A stretch of 64,000 nucleotides of DNA from Alcaligenaceae bacterium (GTDB lineage Bacteria; Pseudomonadota; Gammaproteobacteria; Burkholderiales; Burkholderiaceae_B). The notes beneath the pieces were generated by a model, which was not told the origin of the DNA, did no database searches, and saw only the letters and a list, made by a program, of their open reading frames with translations. A program made the translations under genes and the position numbers. The stretch's first letter is position 1. Every line of letters begins with the position of its first letter. The stretch covers positions 62,001 through 126,000 of the forward strand of contig JACCES010000012.1 of the NCBI GenBank assembly GCA_013416455.1, read 5' to 3'. Shown piece after piece: positions 23,327-31,694 of this stretch.

Positions 23327-24265
23327 TCAGGCTGCGAGAGGCGTTGCCGGGCTGAAGCCGCGAGGAAGCCCGGCGCGGGAGATGGCCCCATCCAGGCGCA
23401 GATTGGGAAGGCCCTCGCGAAGCACTTCGCGTACCGCGATCAGCTTCTCGATGTCTATCCCGGTGCGCACGCCCATGGATTCCAGCATATAGACAGCGTC
23501 TTCCATGACGATGTTGCCGCTGGCGCCCGGTGCGAACGGGCAGCCGCCCGTGCCGCCGAGCGAGGCATCGAAGAGCTTGACTCCCGTATCGAGCGCCGCC
23601 GCGAGGTTGGCCAGACCGGTGCCTCGTGTGTCGTGGAAGTGGGCTGCGACCGGCACCGGCCCGGCTTCGGCGAGTACGGCCCGGAAAACCTGTGTCACCA
23701 GCGTGGGCGAGGCATAGCCGACCGTATCGGGAATAATGAGCTCTTCCGCGCCCGCTTCGAGCAGCGCCGCGGCCCATCGGACGACTTCCGACAGCTCTAT
23801 CCTGCCTTCGTATGAACAGCCGAGCGCCGTCGCCAGGCCCGCGCAGATGACGGGGCGTTCATCTGCCGGGATTTCGTCTGCATGGGCGATGATGTTGCGG
23901 AATTCATCGAGCGAGGCCTCGCGACTGCGCCTGACGTTCTTCTGGTTGTGGGTTTCGCTCACCGACATCACGAAATTCAGCTTGTGTACGCCCAGCTCGA
24001 AGCCGCGCTGGGCGCCTTTGAGATTGGGAACCAGGGCCGTGACGGTCAGGCTGTCCACCTTCAGCGATTCCCGTGTGACGGTTTCGGAGTCTGCAAACTG
24101 CGGCAGCAGCTTCGGCGGCACGTAGGACGTCACCTCGATTTCAGCCACGTCGGCCGCGGCCTCGGCGCGTATCCAGCGCAGTTTGTCCTCGGTTGCCATG
24201 AAGTCGCTGACTCCCTGGATTCCATCGCGCAAGCCGACTTCGCGCATCACTACGTCCCGTTCCAT
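23327..24265 (-). CDS. Hydroxymethylglutaryl-CoA lyase family protein
   Basis: 312 residues of the DRE-TIM metallolyase family: VMREVGLRDGIQ at the N-terminus, HFHDTRGTGLAN with metal-binding His, and the HMG-CoA lyase signature SLGGTGGCPFAPGASGN with the catalytic Cys. The family cleaves HMG-CoA or related 3-hydroxyacyl-CoAs (for example citramalyl-CoA) to acetyl-CoA and an oxo acid. The start at 24265 lies 8 bases after AGGAG; in-frame ATGs at 24271 and 24292 are less well placed. It follows the CaiB-type CoA-transferase by 88 bases, so the pair probably activates a hydroxy dicarboxylic acid and then splits it. The true substrate is unknown. Confidence 0.88.
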   Translation of the reverse strand: MERDVVMREVGLRDGIQGVSDFMATEDKLRWIRAEAAADVAEIEVTSYVPPKLLPQFADSETVTRESLKVDSLTVTALVPNLKGAQRGFELGVHKLNFVMSVSETHNQKNVRRSREASLDEFRNIIAHADEIPADERPVICAGLATALGCSYEGRIELSEVVRWAAALLEAGAEELIIPDTVGYASPTLVTQVFRAVLAEAGPVPVAAHFHDTRGTGLANLAAALDTGVKLFDASLGGTGGCPFAPGASGNIVMEDAVYMLESMGVRTGIDIEKLIAVREVLREGLPNLRLDGAISRAGLPRGFSPATPLAA

Positions 24266-24353
24266 GTCCATTGCTCCTGTGGTTGCTGTCATTTGTTCAC
24301 CCGCCCGGGAAATCGGACCGGTGCGTCTCGTTCGAGGCGGGCGTGCCTTCGGT

Positions 24354-25541
24354 TCAGGTAAGGTAAGGCCCTAGAATGGCGGCCGTGTCGGCCCCCAGCG
24401 CGGGCGACCCCGTGCGGGGTGTCGGCCTGAGCCCATCGTAGCTGATGGGGAGCCCCAGCACCGCCAGCGAGGCGCCCGGCAATTGCTGAACCAGCCCCAG
24501 GGCCGCGGTCTGGGGGTGTTCGAGCATCTGCAGGACGGTATTGACGGGGGCGGCGGGAATTCCCGCTTTTTCCATTTCCGCCACCCATTCGGCGGTGCTG
24601 CGTGTGGTGAAGATGGGGTCGAGCAGGGAATACAGCGCTTCTTGATGGACGACTCGCGCCGGATTGTCCCGGAATCGTTCATCGTCCGCCCATGCCGGGT
24701 GACCGAGGGCCGCCGCCAGCCTGCGGAACAGGCCATCGCTGCCGGCGGCGACCACGACCTCACCGTCGCGGGTCGTGTAAGCCTTGTACGGAACGATGCT
24801 TGCCGCGCCTGACCCGAAGCGGTCCGGGGGTACGCCCGTCACCGAAGCCTGGGCGGCGATGATGGACATCCAGGTGGCGGCCGTTTCGAAGAGGGAGACG
24901 TCGACGACCGAACCCTGGCCACTGGCCGCGCGCGTCTGCAGGGCGCCCTGAATGGCGATCACGGCCCACATGCCCGTACCCATGTCGATAATGGAGGGTG
25001 CCACGCGCACGGACGGCCGGCCCTGTTCGCCGGTGGTGCTCATGACCCCGCCGAATGCCTGCATCAGCGGGTCGTAGCCTGGCCGGTCCTTCAAGGGCCC
25101 GGTGTTCCCGAATGCCCCCAGGTTGCAGTACACCAGCGAAGCCTTGCGGGCCCGCAAGGCTTCGGCTCCGAGCCCGAGCTGATCGACCTGGCCGGGCCGC
25201 AGGTTCTGTAGGACGACGTCGACTTCGGCTTCTATGAAACGAATCAGCGTTTCAACCTGTTCCGGATCGCGCAGCTGGCAGACCACCGACTCCTTGTTGC
25301 GGTTGAGGGCCTGGAAGATCGCCGAAGTGTCGTCAACGAAGGGCGGCCCCCATTTGCGGGCGTCATCGCCATCCGGTTTTTCCAGCTTTACGACTCTCGC
25401 TCCCAGGTCGGCCAGAATCTGCCCCGCAAAGGGGGCCGCCACACTGTGGCCCATTTCCAGTACGGTCAGCCCCTCGTAGGGGAGCGGCGATCGGTGGGAC
25501 GGCCGGGACGCAGAGCCGGTTGCTTGCGGATTCATCTTCAT
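24354..25541 (-). CDS. CaiB/BaiF family CoA-transferase
   Basis: 395 residues of the class III CoA-transferase family: GLTVLEMGHSVAAPFAGQIL at the N-terminus, then VVKLEKPDGDDAR, LNRNKESVV, and the catalytic Asp expected in PGYDPLMQAFGG. Members move CoA between organic acids, often from succinyl-CoA to a dicarboxylate. Together with the adjacent lyase this suggests activation followed by aldol-type cleavage. The region just upstream carries a 30-base-spaced direct repeat that overlaps the ribosome-binding site, pointing to control by the upstream GntR gene. Confidence 0.87.
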   Translation of the reverse strand: MKMNPQATGSASRPSHRSPLPYEGLTVLEMGHSVAAPFAGQILADLGARVVKLEKPDGDDARKWGPPFVDDTSAIFQALNRNKESVVCQLRDPEQVETLIRFIEAEVDVVLQNLRPGQVDQLGLGAEALRARKASLVYCNLGAFGNTGPLKDRPGYDPLMQAFGGVMSTTGEQGRPSVRVAPSIIDMGTGMWAVIAIQGALQTRAASGQGSVVDVSLFETAATWMSIIAAQASVTGVPPDRFGSGAASIVPYKAYTTRDGEVVVAAGSDGLFRRLAAALGHPAWADDERFRDNPARVVHQEALYSLLDPIFTTRSTAEWVAEMEKAGIPAAPVNTVLQMLEHPQTAALGLVQQLPGASLAVLGLPISYDGLRPTPRTGSPALGADTAAILGPYLT

Positions 25542-25545
25542 TGCC

Positions 25546-25590
25546 CTTTATTTGTACGTAGTTATTCTACGTTAACTTTATTTGTGCGTA
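25546..25590 (-). promoter_or_regulatory. Probable GntR operator: 30-bp-spaced direct repeats plus inverted repeat
   Basis: CTTTATTTGTACGTA (25546-25560) and CTTTATTTGTGCGTA (25576-25590) match at 14 of 15 positions exactly 30 bases apart. Between them ACGTAG-TTATT-CTACGT (25556-25572) is a perfect inverted repeat. The block fills the 64-base gap between the GntR gene and the CoA-transferase start at 25541. Confidence 0.6.
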
Positions 25591-25605
25591 CAGTATGGGG
25601 CAGGG

Positions 25606-26409
25606 TCAGTGGTCAGTGTGCTCCCATTGCGAGATCAACTGGAAGCGGTCGCTCAGAAAGTAGTTGTCCGAGAAGGTGAGCATCCTGCCGTGTTCGTCAT
25701 AGTAGGCGCGCAGAAGGCGCAGGGCCGGTGCGCCATGGTTGTTGCGGAGAGCGAATGGCGCTTCTTCCGGCATCAAAGTCGCTTCTATCTTCTGCCATAC
25801 CCGCCTGACCGGCGCATGGAACTCGCTGTCCAGCAGACCGAAGATGCTGACGCGGCCGTCGCCGTGTTCCACGGCTTCGCCTATGCTTTCGTGCTCGGGC
25901 AGAACATAGAGGTTGAGAAACCCGATCAGCGAATTGTTGTCCGCCTGCCAGCGGCAGCAGACGAAACGGATCCAGTCGCATTTCGGATCCTCGATGCCCA
26001 GATCCTTGAGCAGCTTTGGCGGGATGGCCATCCGTGAGCGCAACAGGATGGTCAGGCGTGTCAGGGCGGTGTATTGCAGCACATCATGCGCGTTGGCGAC
26101 GCCGGCCACGAATTTTTGATCTTCGGCGACGGGTTTGGTGGCTTTCACGAAGCTTCCCCGCCTGGGAAAGCGCTCAACCATGCCCGCATCCACCAGGCCA
26201 CGCATGGCTTCACGTACCGTATGACGACTGACCTGGAACTGGATGGCGAGCAGTTCTTCCTTCGGCATCAGCTCGCCGACAGCGTACTTGCCCGACCGGA
26301 TATTCTCTTCGAGCTCCATGCGCAGCTTCAGATATCGGGGGACGGTTTTGTGCGGGCCGGTGGGAGGGCGGCCTTCATCGCAAGGCGGCCTTTGCCGGGA
26401 AGCAGACAT
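25606..26409 (-). CDS. GntR-family transcriptional regulator (HutC/UTRA type)
   Basis: 267 residues. The N-terminal winged helix-turn-helix (about 25-95) shows LMPKEELLAIQFQVSRHTVREAMRGLVDAGMVERFPRRGSFV. It is followed by a UTRA-like effector domain to the C-terminus (LSDRFQLISQWEH). Such proteins usually repress neighbouring catabolic genes until a pathway metabolite binds. It lies directly upstream of the CoA-transferase/lyase genes on the same strand, with a repeat-rich 64-base gap between. A CAGACATAT direct repeat (26403, 26437) at its own start could serve autoregulation, but that is speculative. Confidence 0.87.
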   Translation of the reverse strand: MSASRQRPPCDEGRPPTGPHKTVPRYLKLRMELEENIRSGKYAVGELMPKEELLAIQFQVSRHTVREAMRGLVDAGMVERFPRRGSFVKATKPVAEDQKFVAGVANAHDVLQYTALTRLTILLRSRMAIPPKLLKDLGIEDPKCDWIRFVCCRWQADNNSLIGFLNLYVLPEHESIGEAVEHGDGRVSIFGLLDSEFHAPVRRVWQKIEATLMPEEAPFALRNNHGAPALRLLRAYYDEHGRMLTFSDNYFLSDRFQLISQWEHTDH

Positions 26410-26687
26410 ATATGGCTTGTGTCAGGTAGTTTTGTTCAGACATATTGTACCTGTTCCGCATATTGGCCGATCCGGACGGGTTCTGAAAGAGAGAGGAGGC
26501 CTGTGTCCCTGACGTTCAAGGCGGTACCGGCTCGGCGTCTGCCAGGCTGGTACCGCTGTGTTGTGGCTGTTACGGCAAACAGCCCGGCCAAGCCGCAGGC
26601 GCCGGGCCACTTTGTGAAGTATCCGCGGCGCTTGCTCGGGGCCTTGCCGGATGTTCCGGGCGCCGGCGAAGCCGGCGAACCGTTTCT

Positions 26688-27692
26688 TTACTGTTCGGTC
26701 GGGATATCGGCGTTCTTGATGACCTCGGCCCACTTCTTGGTTTCGCTGGCCTGGAAGGCGGCCAGTTCTTCGGGCGTGCCGCCGCCGGGCGTACCCATGC
26801 GTTCGATGATCCAGGCCTGGACTTCGGGTTCAGCGATGATCGCGTTGATGTCCTCGCTGACTTTCTTGACGATCTCGGGGGAGGTGCCGGCCGGTGCGTA
26901 GAAGCCCCACCATGCGCTGATCGCGAAGTCGGGCAGGCCGGATTCGGCAATGGTCGGAATGTCGGGCATGGCCGCTATGCGTTCGAGGCTGGTGACGCCC
27001 AGGCCAGTGGCGGCGCCGGAGCGGACGTGCGGCAGCAGGACGGAGCTGTTGTGGAACAGGACTTCGAAGTGGCCCGCCAGCAGGTCCGTCGTCATGTGGG
27101 AGCTGGACTTGTAAGGAATGCCGAGCAGATCCTTGATACCCATGCGCTGCTTGAGCATTTCGCCCGACAGGTGGCCGGTGGTGCCGGCGCCGGGGTGCCC
27201 GTAGCGCAGCTTGCCGGGGTTTTCCTTTATGTAGGCCATCAGCTCATCAAAGGTCTTGACGGGGACGCTGGGATGCACCACGAACAGATTGGGCATGGAC
27301 ATGGCCATGGTGATCGGCTCGAAGTCCTTGACCGGGTCATAGGGCAGGTTGTCCATGACGCTGACGCCCACGGACATGCCGCCGATGGTGCTCAAGAGCA
27401 GCGTGTAGCCGTCGGCCGTCTGCTTGGCGGCGCGTTCCGTGCCGATGATGCCGCCCAGGCCGGCGACGTTCTCGATCAGGACCGACTGGCCCCATTTTTC
27501 GCTCAGCTTGTGCGCCACCAGCCGGCCGATGGAATCGGGGCTGCTGCCCGTGGCCGCCGCGACAATGATCTTGACGGCCCTGTCGGGGTAGTTGTTGGCG
27601 GATTGCGCCTGTGCTGGCGCGGCCGCCGACATGGCGAGCGTTGCCGAGGCAAAAATCGTTCCGAAAAGCTTTGAGAATATCGTGCGTTTCAT
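26688..27692 (-). CDS. Bug/TctC-family periplasmic solute-binding protein
   Basis: 334 residues. The start at 27692 (MKRTIFSKLF) follows an AGGAGA site and opens a signal peptide ending near PAQAQS. The mature protein has the family opening YPDRAVKIIVAAATGSSPD and the later blocks KQTADGYTLLL, YGHPGAGTTGH and IPTIAESGLP. Bug receptors bind carboxylated compounds in the periplasm and are greatly expanded in Bordetella and relatives. No TctA/TctB membrane subunits are adjacent. It is divergent from the amidohydrolase gene and shares a promoter region containing two operator-like repeats. Confidence 0.9.
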   Translation of the reverse strand: MKRTIFSKLFGTIFASATLAMSAAAPAQAQSANNYPDRAVKIIVAAATGSSPDSIGRLVAHKLSEKWGQSVLIENVAGLGGIIGTERAAKQTADGYTLLLSTIGGMSVGVSVMDNLPYDPVKDFEPITMAMSMPNLFVVHPSVPVKTFDELMAYIKENPGKLRYGHPGAGTTGHLSGEMLKQRMGIKDLLGIPYKSSSHMTTDLLAGHFEVLFHNSSVLLPHVRSGAATGLGVTSLERIAAMPDIPTIAESGLPDFAISAWWGFYAPAGTSPEIVKKVSEDINAIIAEPEVQAWIIERMGTPGGGTPEELAAFQASETKKWAEVIKNADIPTEQ

Positions 27693-27805
27693 CAAAAAAG
27701 TCTCCTGTAAACAAGGGTGTTGGTTCGAAATGCCTGCTTCGTCGAGGCCGGCTTTGAGCGCGAGCGGATACTCTAGGATCCGAACAGCATGTAAAGGGTT
27801 CATAA

Positions 27806-27896
27806 ATGGCATATCTGTTATGCCTTTATGTATCAGAATCGACGGGTTCGCGGCCTGCGCGACACCTGTTGCTTCCAGTATGGCATATCAGTTATG
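27806..27896. promoter_or_regulatory. Two copies of a putative LysR operator between the Bug and amidohydrolase genes
   Basis: ATGGCATATCTGTTATG (27806-27822) and ATGGCATATCAGTTATG (27880-27896) differ at one base. The first contains a perfect inverted repeat GGCATA-N5-TATGCC (27808-27824). The second is centred 75 bases before the amidohydrolase start. A related site precedes the ThDP enzyme gene. Confidence 0.6.
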
Positions 27897-27964
27897 TGAT
27901 TCGGGCATGGGTTGAAACATGCGTGTTTTCTAGAATGCAGGCTTGGATTCGTACGGAGACGGCA

Positions 27965-28837
27965 ATGAGCGAACCTGGCATTCTGGATTGCGAACTACCC
28001 GGGCCCGCGTCGCGGCCCACGAATGCGGCGCCCCGTGGCTGTACGGACACCCACTTCCACATATTCGGGCAAAGAGACCGCTACCCGCTCGCCCCGGGCC
28101 GTCTCTACAACCCGGGCCATTCCCCCGTTCCGGAATACCGCAAGATGGCGCGCACCGTCGGGATCGACCGGACCGTCATTGTGCAGGCCAGTGTCTACGG
28201 TACGGACAACAGCTGCCTGACCGATGCCATTGCGGAATTCGGTATCCGGGATTGCCGCGGGATCGCCGTCATTGACCCGGGTATCCGGCCGGACCAGCTC
28301 CGGCTCCTGCACGACCAAGGTGTCCGTGGCATACGATTCAATGCCATCACCAGTAGCACGCCTCTGGAATGGCTGCCGGAAATTGCCGCCATGATTGCGC
28401 CACTCGGCTGGCATGTCCAGTTGTGGATCAAGGCCGACAGGCTGCTCGAAATCGCCCGGATGGTCGAGAGCCTCCCCGTTGATATCGTCCTGGATCACAT
28501 GGCTCAAATGCCGGTCGGGGCGTCGTTCGACGATCCTTTGGTGAGAAACGTGCTTCGCCTGATGGAAACCGGCCGTTGCTGGATGAAGCTGGTCGGTTAC
28601 CGCATTTCAGCGGAACCGCCGCCCTACAGGGACGTCGACCGGCTGGCGCGGGCCGTGATAGGCGTCGCTCCGGGGCGCTGCCTCTGGGGTACCGACTGGC
28701 CTCATATCTATCTTGAAGGCCGCCCCATGCCGGATGCGGGTGTCCTGTTCGACGGCTTGTACCGCTGGTGTGACGCGGACACGGCCCGCGCGATTCTGGT
28801 GGATAATCCGGCCTCGCTGTACGGATTCGAAAACTGA
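27965..28837 (+). CDS. Amidohydrolase_2 family protein (LigI / 2-pyrone-4,6-dicarboxylate lactonase-like)
   Basis: 290 residues of the metal-dependent TIM-barrel hydrolases. Residues 26-35 read CTDTHFHIFG with the H30-x-H32 metal pair. Later blocks are VQLWIKAD, DIVLDHMAQ, and LWGTDWPHIY with the conserved Asp. Relatives hydrolyse lactones such as 2-pyrone-4,6-dicarboxylate or other cyclic acids. The start at 27965 follows GGAGA; the longer frame begins in the operator region. It forms a cluster with the LysR gene and the ThDP enzyme downstream. The substrate is not determined. Confidence 0.85.
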   Translation: MSEPGILDCELPGPASRPTNAAPRGCTDTHFHIFGQRDRYPLAPGRLYNPGHSPVPEYRKMARTVGIDRTVIVQASVYGTDNSCLTDAIAEFGIRDCRGIAVIDPGIRPDQLRLLHDQGVRGIRFNAITSSTPLEWLPEIAAMIAPLGWHVQLWIKADRLLEIARMVESLPVDIVLDHMAQMPVGASFDDPLVRNVLRLMETGRCWMKLVGYRISAEPPPYRDVDRLARAVIGVAPGRCLWGTDWPHIYLEGRPMPDAGVLFDGLYRWCDADTARAILVDNPASLYGFEN

Positions 28838-28962
28838 TGGTGCGCGGCGGATTCTGAATGGCGCTTATCAGCGAAGGGCACCCCGTGGGCCGGCGCTCGG
28901 GCGCGCAGCGGAACTCTCCGTACAATCCGCAATGACGAGTGGCATCGCCGGGGGGCGGGAAC

Positions 28963-29916
28963 ATGGACCTCAAGCAAGTTTCGAATCTGATCCAGATCGC
29001 GGAGTACGGCAGTTTCTCGAAAGCCGCATCCGTCATAGGCATCGGCCAGCCCGCGCTCGGGCGGCAGGTGAAGAAACTGGAGGAGGAATGGGGAACCCCT
29101 TTACTGTACCGGCACGGCCGGGGCGTTTCCCTGACGCCTGATGGCGAACGGTTGCTTGAGCGGCTCAGGCCGTTGCTTCGGCAGATGGAATCCGCTGTAC
29201 TGGAACTCCGCGACGAACGGGCGTCCCCCTCGGGCATCGTGACCGTCGGGCTGCCCCCCACGTTCTGCGGCATGTTCGGCATCAGGCTGGTAACGGCGCT
29301 GCACCGGGATTTTCCGCGTATCCGGCTCAATGTGCTGACGGGGTACAGCGGCTATATCCATGAGTGGCTCACGGATGCCCGCGTCGACCTGGCCGTTTTG
29401 CATGATGCGCGCAGATCCTCCCAGGTGATCGTCGACCCCCTCGTGACCCTGGGTCTGTCCCTCATCTCCGCCCGCACATCGCTGTCACCGCAGGCTGCGA
29501 GCCAGGAAGCGATACAGGTGAAAGAGCTTCAGGGCATACCGCTCGTACTGCCGACGAGGAACCATGGGCTGCGCAGGACGGTCGAGCATGCCGCGGAAGT
29601 GGCCGGGGTCAACCTGACGGTGGCCTATGAGGTGGATACACTCGACTTGATGAGAGAGATCGCCGTGGCGGGCCTGGCGCATACGGTCCTGTCCGTTTCG
29701 GCGGTTCAGCGAGAAATGAACGCGGGGGTCGTGGTGGCCCGACGCATCGAAAACCCCACCGTGCATACCAAACTGTTGATAGCGTCCGCAGCCAACCGGC
29801 CCATCACGAGGGCGGTGAAGACGGTTGATAAAACGCTCAGAAACATAGTCCGGGAAACGGCGGAGGACCCCGCCTATTCGTCCGTCCTGCGCCTGCTGCA
29901 CGACAATGAGCCGTGA
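28963..29916 (+). CDS. LysR-family transcriptional regulator
   Basis: 317 residues. The N-terminal helix-turn-helix (MDLKQVSNLIQIAEYGSFSK..., about 1-60) includes AASVIGIGQPALGRQVKKLEEEWG. A C-terminal periplasmic-binding-protein-like effector domain follows. The start at 28963 follows GGGGGCGGGA. It lies between the amidohydrolase and ThDP genes, all on the plus strand. Both of those promoters and the Bug promoter region carry GCATATC-type repeats, so this protein is the best candidate to bind them. Confidence 0.88.
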   Translation: MDLKQVSNLIQIAEYGSFSKAASVIGIGQPALGRQVKKLEEEWGTPLLYRHGRGVSLTPDGERLLERLRPLLRQMESAVLELRDERASPSGIVTVGLPPTFCGMFGIRLVTALHRDFPRIRLNVLTGYSGYIHEWLTDARVDLAVLHDARRSSQVIVDPLVTLGLSLISARTSLSPQAASQEAIQVKELQGIPLVLPTRNHGLRRTVEHAAEVAGVNLTVAYEVDTLDLMREIAVAGLAHTVLSVSAVQREMNAGVVVARRIENPTVHTKLLIASAANRPITRAVKTVDKTLRNIVRETAEDPAYSSVLRLLHDNEP

Positions 29917-29944
29917 TGCGGGAGGCATGCCGCCCGGTCGCCGC

Positions 29945-29979
29945 TCTGTCTTTTGAGCATATCTGATACATAAGACAGA
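29945..29979 (+). promoter_or_regulatory. Third GCATATC operator-like site inside an 8-bp inverted repeat
   Basis: TCTGTCTT (29945-29952) and AAGACAGA (29972-29979) enclose AGCATATCTGATACATA (from 29956). That core resembles the two repeats before the amidohydrolase gene and is centred 87 bases before the ThDP enzyme start. The outer arms could also act as a weak terminator for the LysR gene. Confidence 0.5.
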
Positions 29980-30050
29980 GACGGATTCGGGCTGCGTGAT
30001 TCCGTTCAAATTCAGGAACCTTCATCTCACTCATTTAGGCAGCCTGAATA

Positions 30051-31676
30051 ATGCAGTCCACTTCATCTCACGCATTGCTGAAGGTCTTTACGGCCAATGG
30101 CATCGATCGCGTTTTTCTCGTTCCCGGGGAAAGCTATCTCGGGATCCTTGACGCATTGATAGACTTTCCGGAAATCGACGTCGTAACCTGCCGCCACGAA
30201 GGCGGGGCCGGTTTCATGGGGGTGGCGGATGGCCGCCTGACCGGCCGCCCGGGCGTAGCCATGGTGAGCCGCGGGCCGGGGGCCACCAATGCCTCGATTG
30301 CGGTTCATACGGCCCAGCAGGATGCGATCCCCCTCATCCTTCTGATCGGCCAGATACCCAAACGGGACCTGCGCCGCGAGGCATTCCAGGAGATAGACTA
30401 CCAGAAGATGTTCGGGTCCATTGCCAAGTGGGTGGCGGAGCCGACCGAGCCGGCGCAGCTGGCCGAGATCGCGTTCAAGGCGATCCGGCTCGCCACGTCC
30501 GGTACGCCGGGCCCCGTTGTGATCGTCATTCCGGAAGATATCCAGCAACAGGCGGCGCCTGTGCATGAATGGAGGGCGCCGCGCCAGATGGCCGCCATGC
30601 CGTCCGGTGAAATCCTGGACGAGCTGCAAGCCAGGCTGGCCGAAGCCCGGCGGCCGCTCATCATTGCCGGAGGGCGATTCGACGTCCCCGGGGGACGCGA
30701 AGCGCTGCGCGAGTTTGCCGAGCGTCTGCACATCCCGGTCGCCCTGTCCTTTCGTCGGCACGATGTCTTCGACAATGAACATCCGCTCTATGTCGGCGAC
30801 CTCGGGCTGGCCAACGCCAAGGATCAGATGGACATGTTCCGGCAAAGCGACCTGATTCTCGCCCTGGGCACGCGCATGGGAGACATTACGAGCCAGGGAT
30901 ACACCTTCCCCGCGCTACCTGTTCCCGAGCAGACCTTTGTGCACTGCTATCCGGACGATCACATCGTCGGTTTGCACTTCACACCGGAGTATCCCCTGGT
31001 CTGCGACCCGGTTGCTCTCGTCAAGCAACTGACGCCCGCCACGTCCGGTGTTCCGTGCGCGGAACGCTCGGCCTGGGTGAAGAAGCTTCACGATTTCGCC
31101 GTCGCGCATGCACAGTGGCCGGATATTTCCGCGGAAGACGGCATTCCCTTTGTCACGGTGGTGCAGGCGATTCAGAAGCACGCCACGGCGAACACCACCA
31201 TTTGTGTGGATGCCGGCACTTTCGCCGCTCCCGTCTACAGGCACTTCCCGTTCAAATATCCGCAGCGCCTGATGGCGCCCCTGTCGGGCGCCATGGGGTA
31301 TGGCACGCCGGCCGCCGTTGCGACTCAACTGCGCAACCCGGGCGACAAGGTAATCTGCATGGTGGGGGACGGCGGGTTCCTCATGACGGGCAGCGAAATG
31401 ATCGCCGCCGTTGAACGCAAGCTCCCGATCCTGTTCATTCTTTCGCACAACCGGAGCTACGCCTCGATTCGTATCCATCAGGAACGGGAATACGGGGGCC
31501 GGCACTGCGGAACCACGCTCTTCAATCCGGATTTCATGGCAATGGCGCAGGCTTTTGGAATGGAGAGCATCCGCATCTCTTCCGTGGACGAGGTCGAGCC
31601 CGCCATCCGAAATGCCATGGCTGCGACAGGGCCCTTGTTCATCGAGGTGATGACAAGTCTCGAGTGTGTACTGTAG
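30051..31676 (+). CDS. Thiamine diphosphate-dependent enzyme (acetolactate synthase-like)
   Basis: 541 residues with the three-domain ThDP fold. The N-terminal Pyr domain has the catalytic Glu at E50 in CRHEGG, followed by SRGPGATN. A central Rossmann-like domain follows, then the PP domain with GDGGFLMTGSEM and the HNRSY that completes the ThDP-metal motif. Relatives are 2-oxo acid decarboxylases, carboligases or sulfoacetaldehyde-type lyases. No small regulatory subunit gene is adjacent, which argues against a biosynthetic acetolactate synthase. It probably acts on a 2-oxo acid from the neighbouring amidohydrolase pathway (inference). Confidence 0.85.
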   Translation: MQSTSSHALLKVFTANGIDRVFLVPGESYLGILDALIDFPEIDVVTCRHEGGAGFMGVADGRLTGRPGVAMVSRGPGATNASIAVHTAQQDAIPLILLIGQIPKRDLRREAFQEIDYQKMFGSIAKWVAEPTEPAQLAEIAFKAIRLATSGTPGPVVIVIPEDIQQQAAPVHEWRAPRQMAAMPSGEILDELQARLAEARRPLIIAGGRFDVPGGREALREFAERLHIPVALSFRRHDVFDNEHPLYVGDLGLANAKDQMDMFRQSDLILALGTRMGDITSQGYTFPALPVPEQTFVHCYPDDHIVGLHFTPEYPLVCDPVALVKQLTPATSGVPCAERSAWVKKLHDFAVAHAQWPDISAEDGIPFVTVVQAIQKHATANTTICVDAGTFAAPVYRHFPFKYPQRLMAPLSGAMGYGTPAAVATQLRNPGDKVICMVGDGGFLMTGSEMIAAVERKLPILFILSHNRSYASIRIHQEREYGGRHCGTTLFNPDFMAMAQAFGMESIRISSVDEVEPAIRNAMAATGPLFIEVMTSLECVL

Positions 31677-31694
31677 GCCCTGAAGCGTTGGCGC

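Noticed and set aside
25561-26409. Plus-strand frames opposite the GntR gene
   Set aside because: Antisense shadows; the minus strand has a clear winged-helix and UTRA protein.
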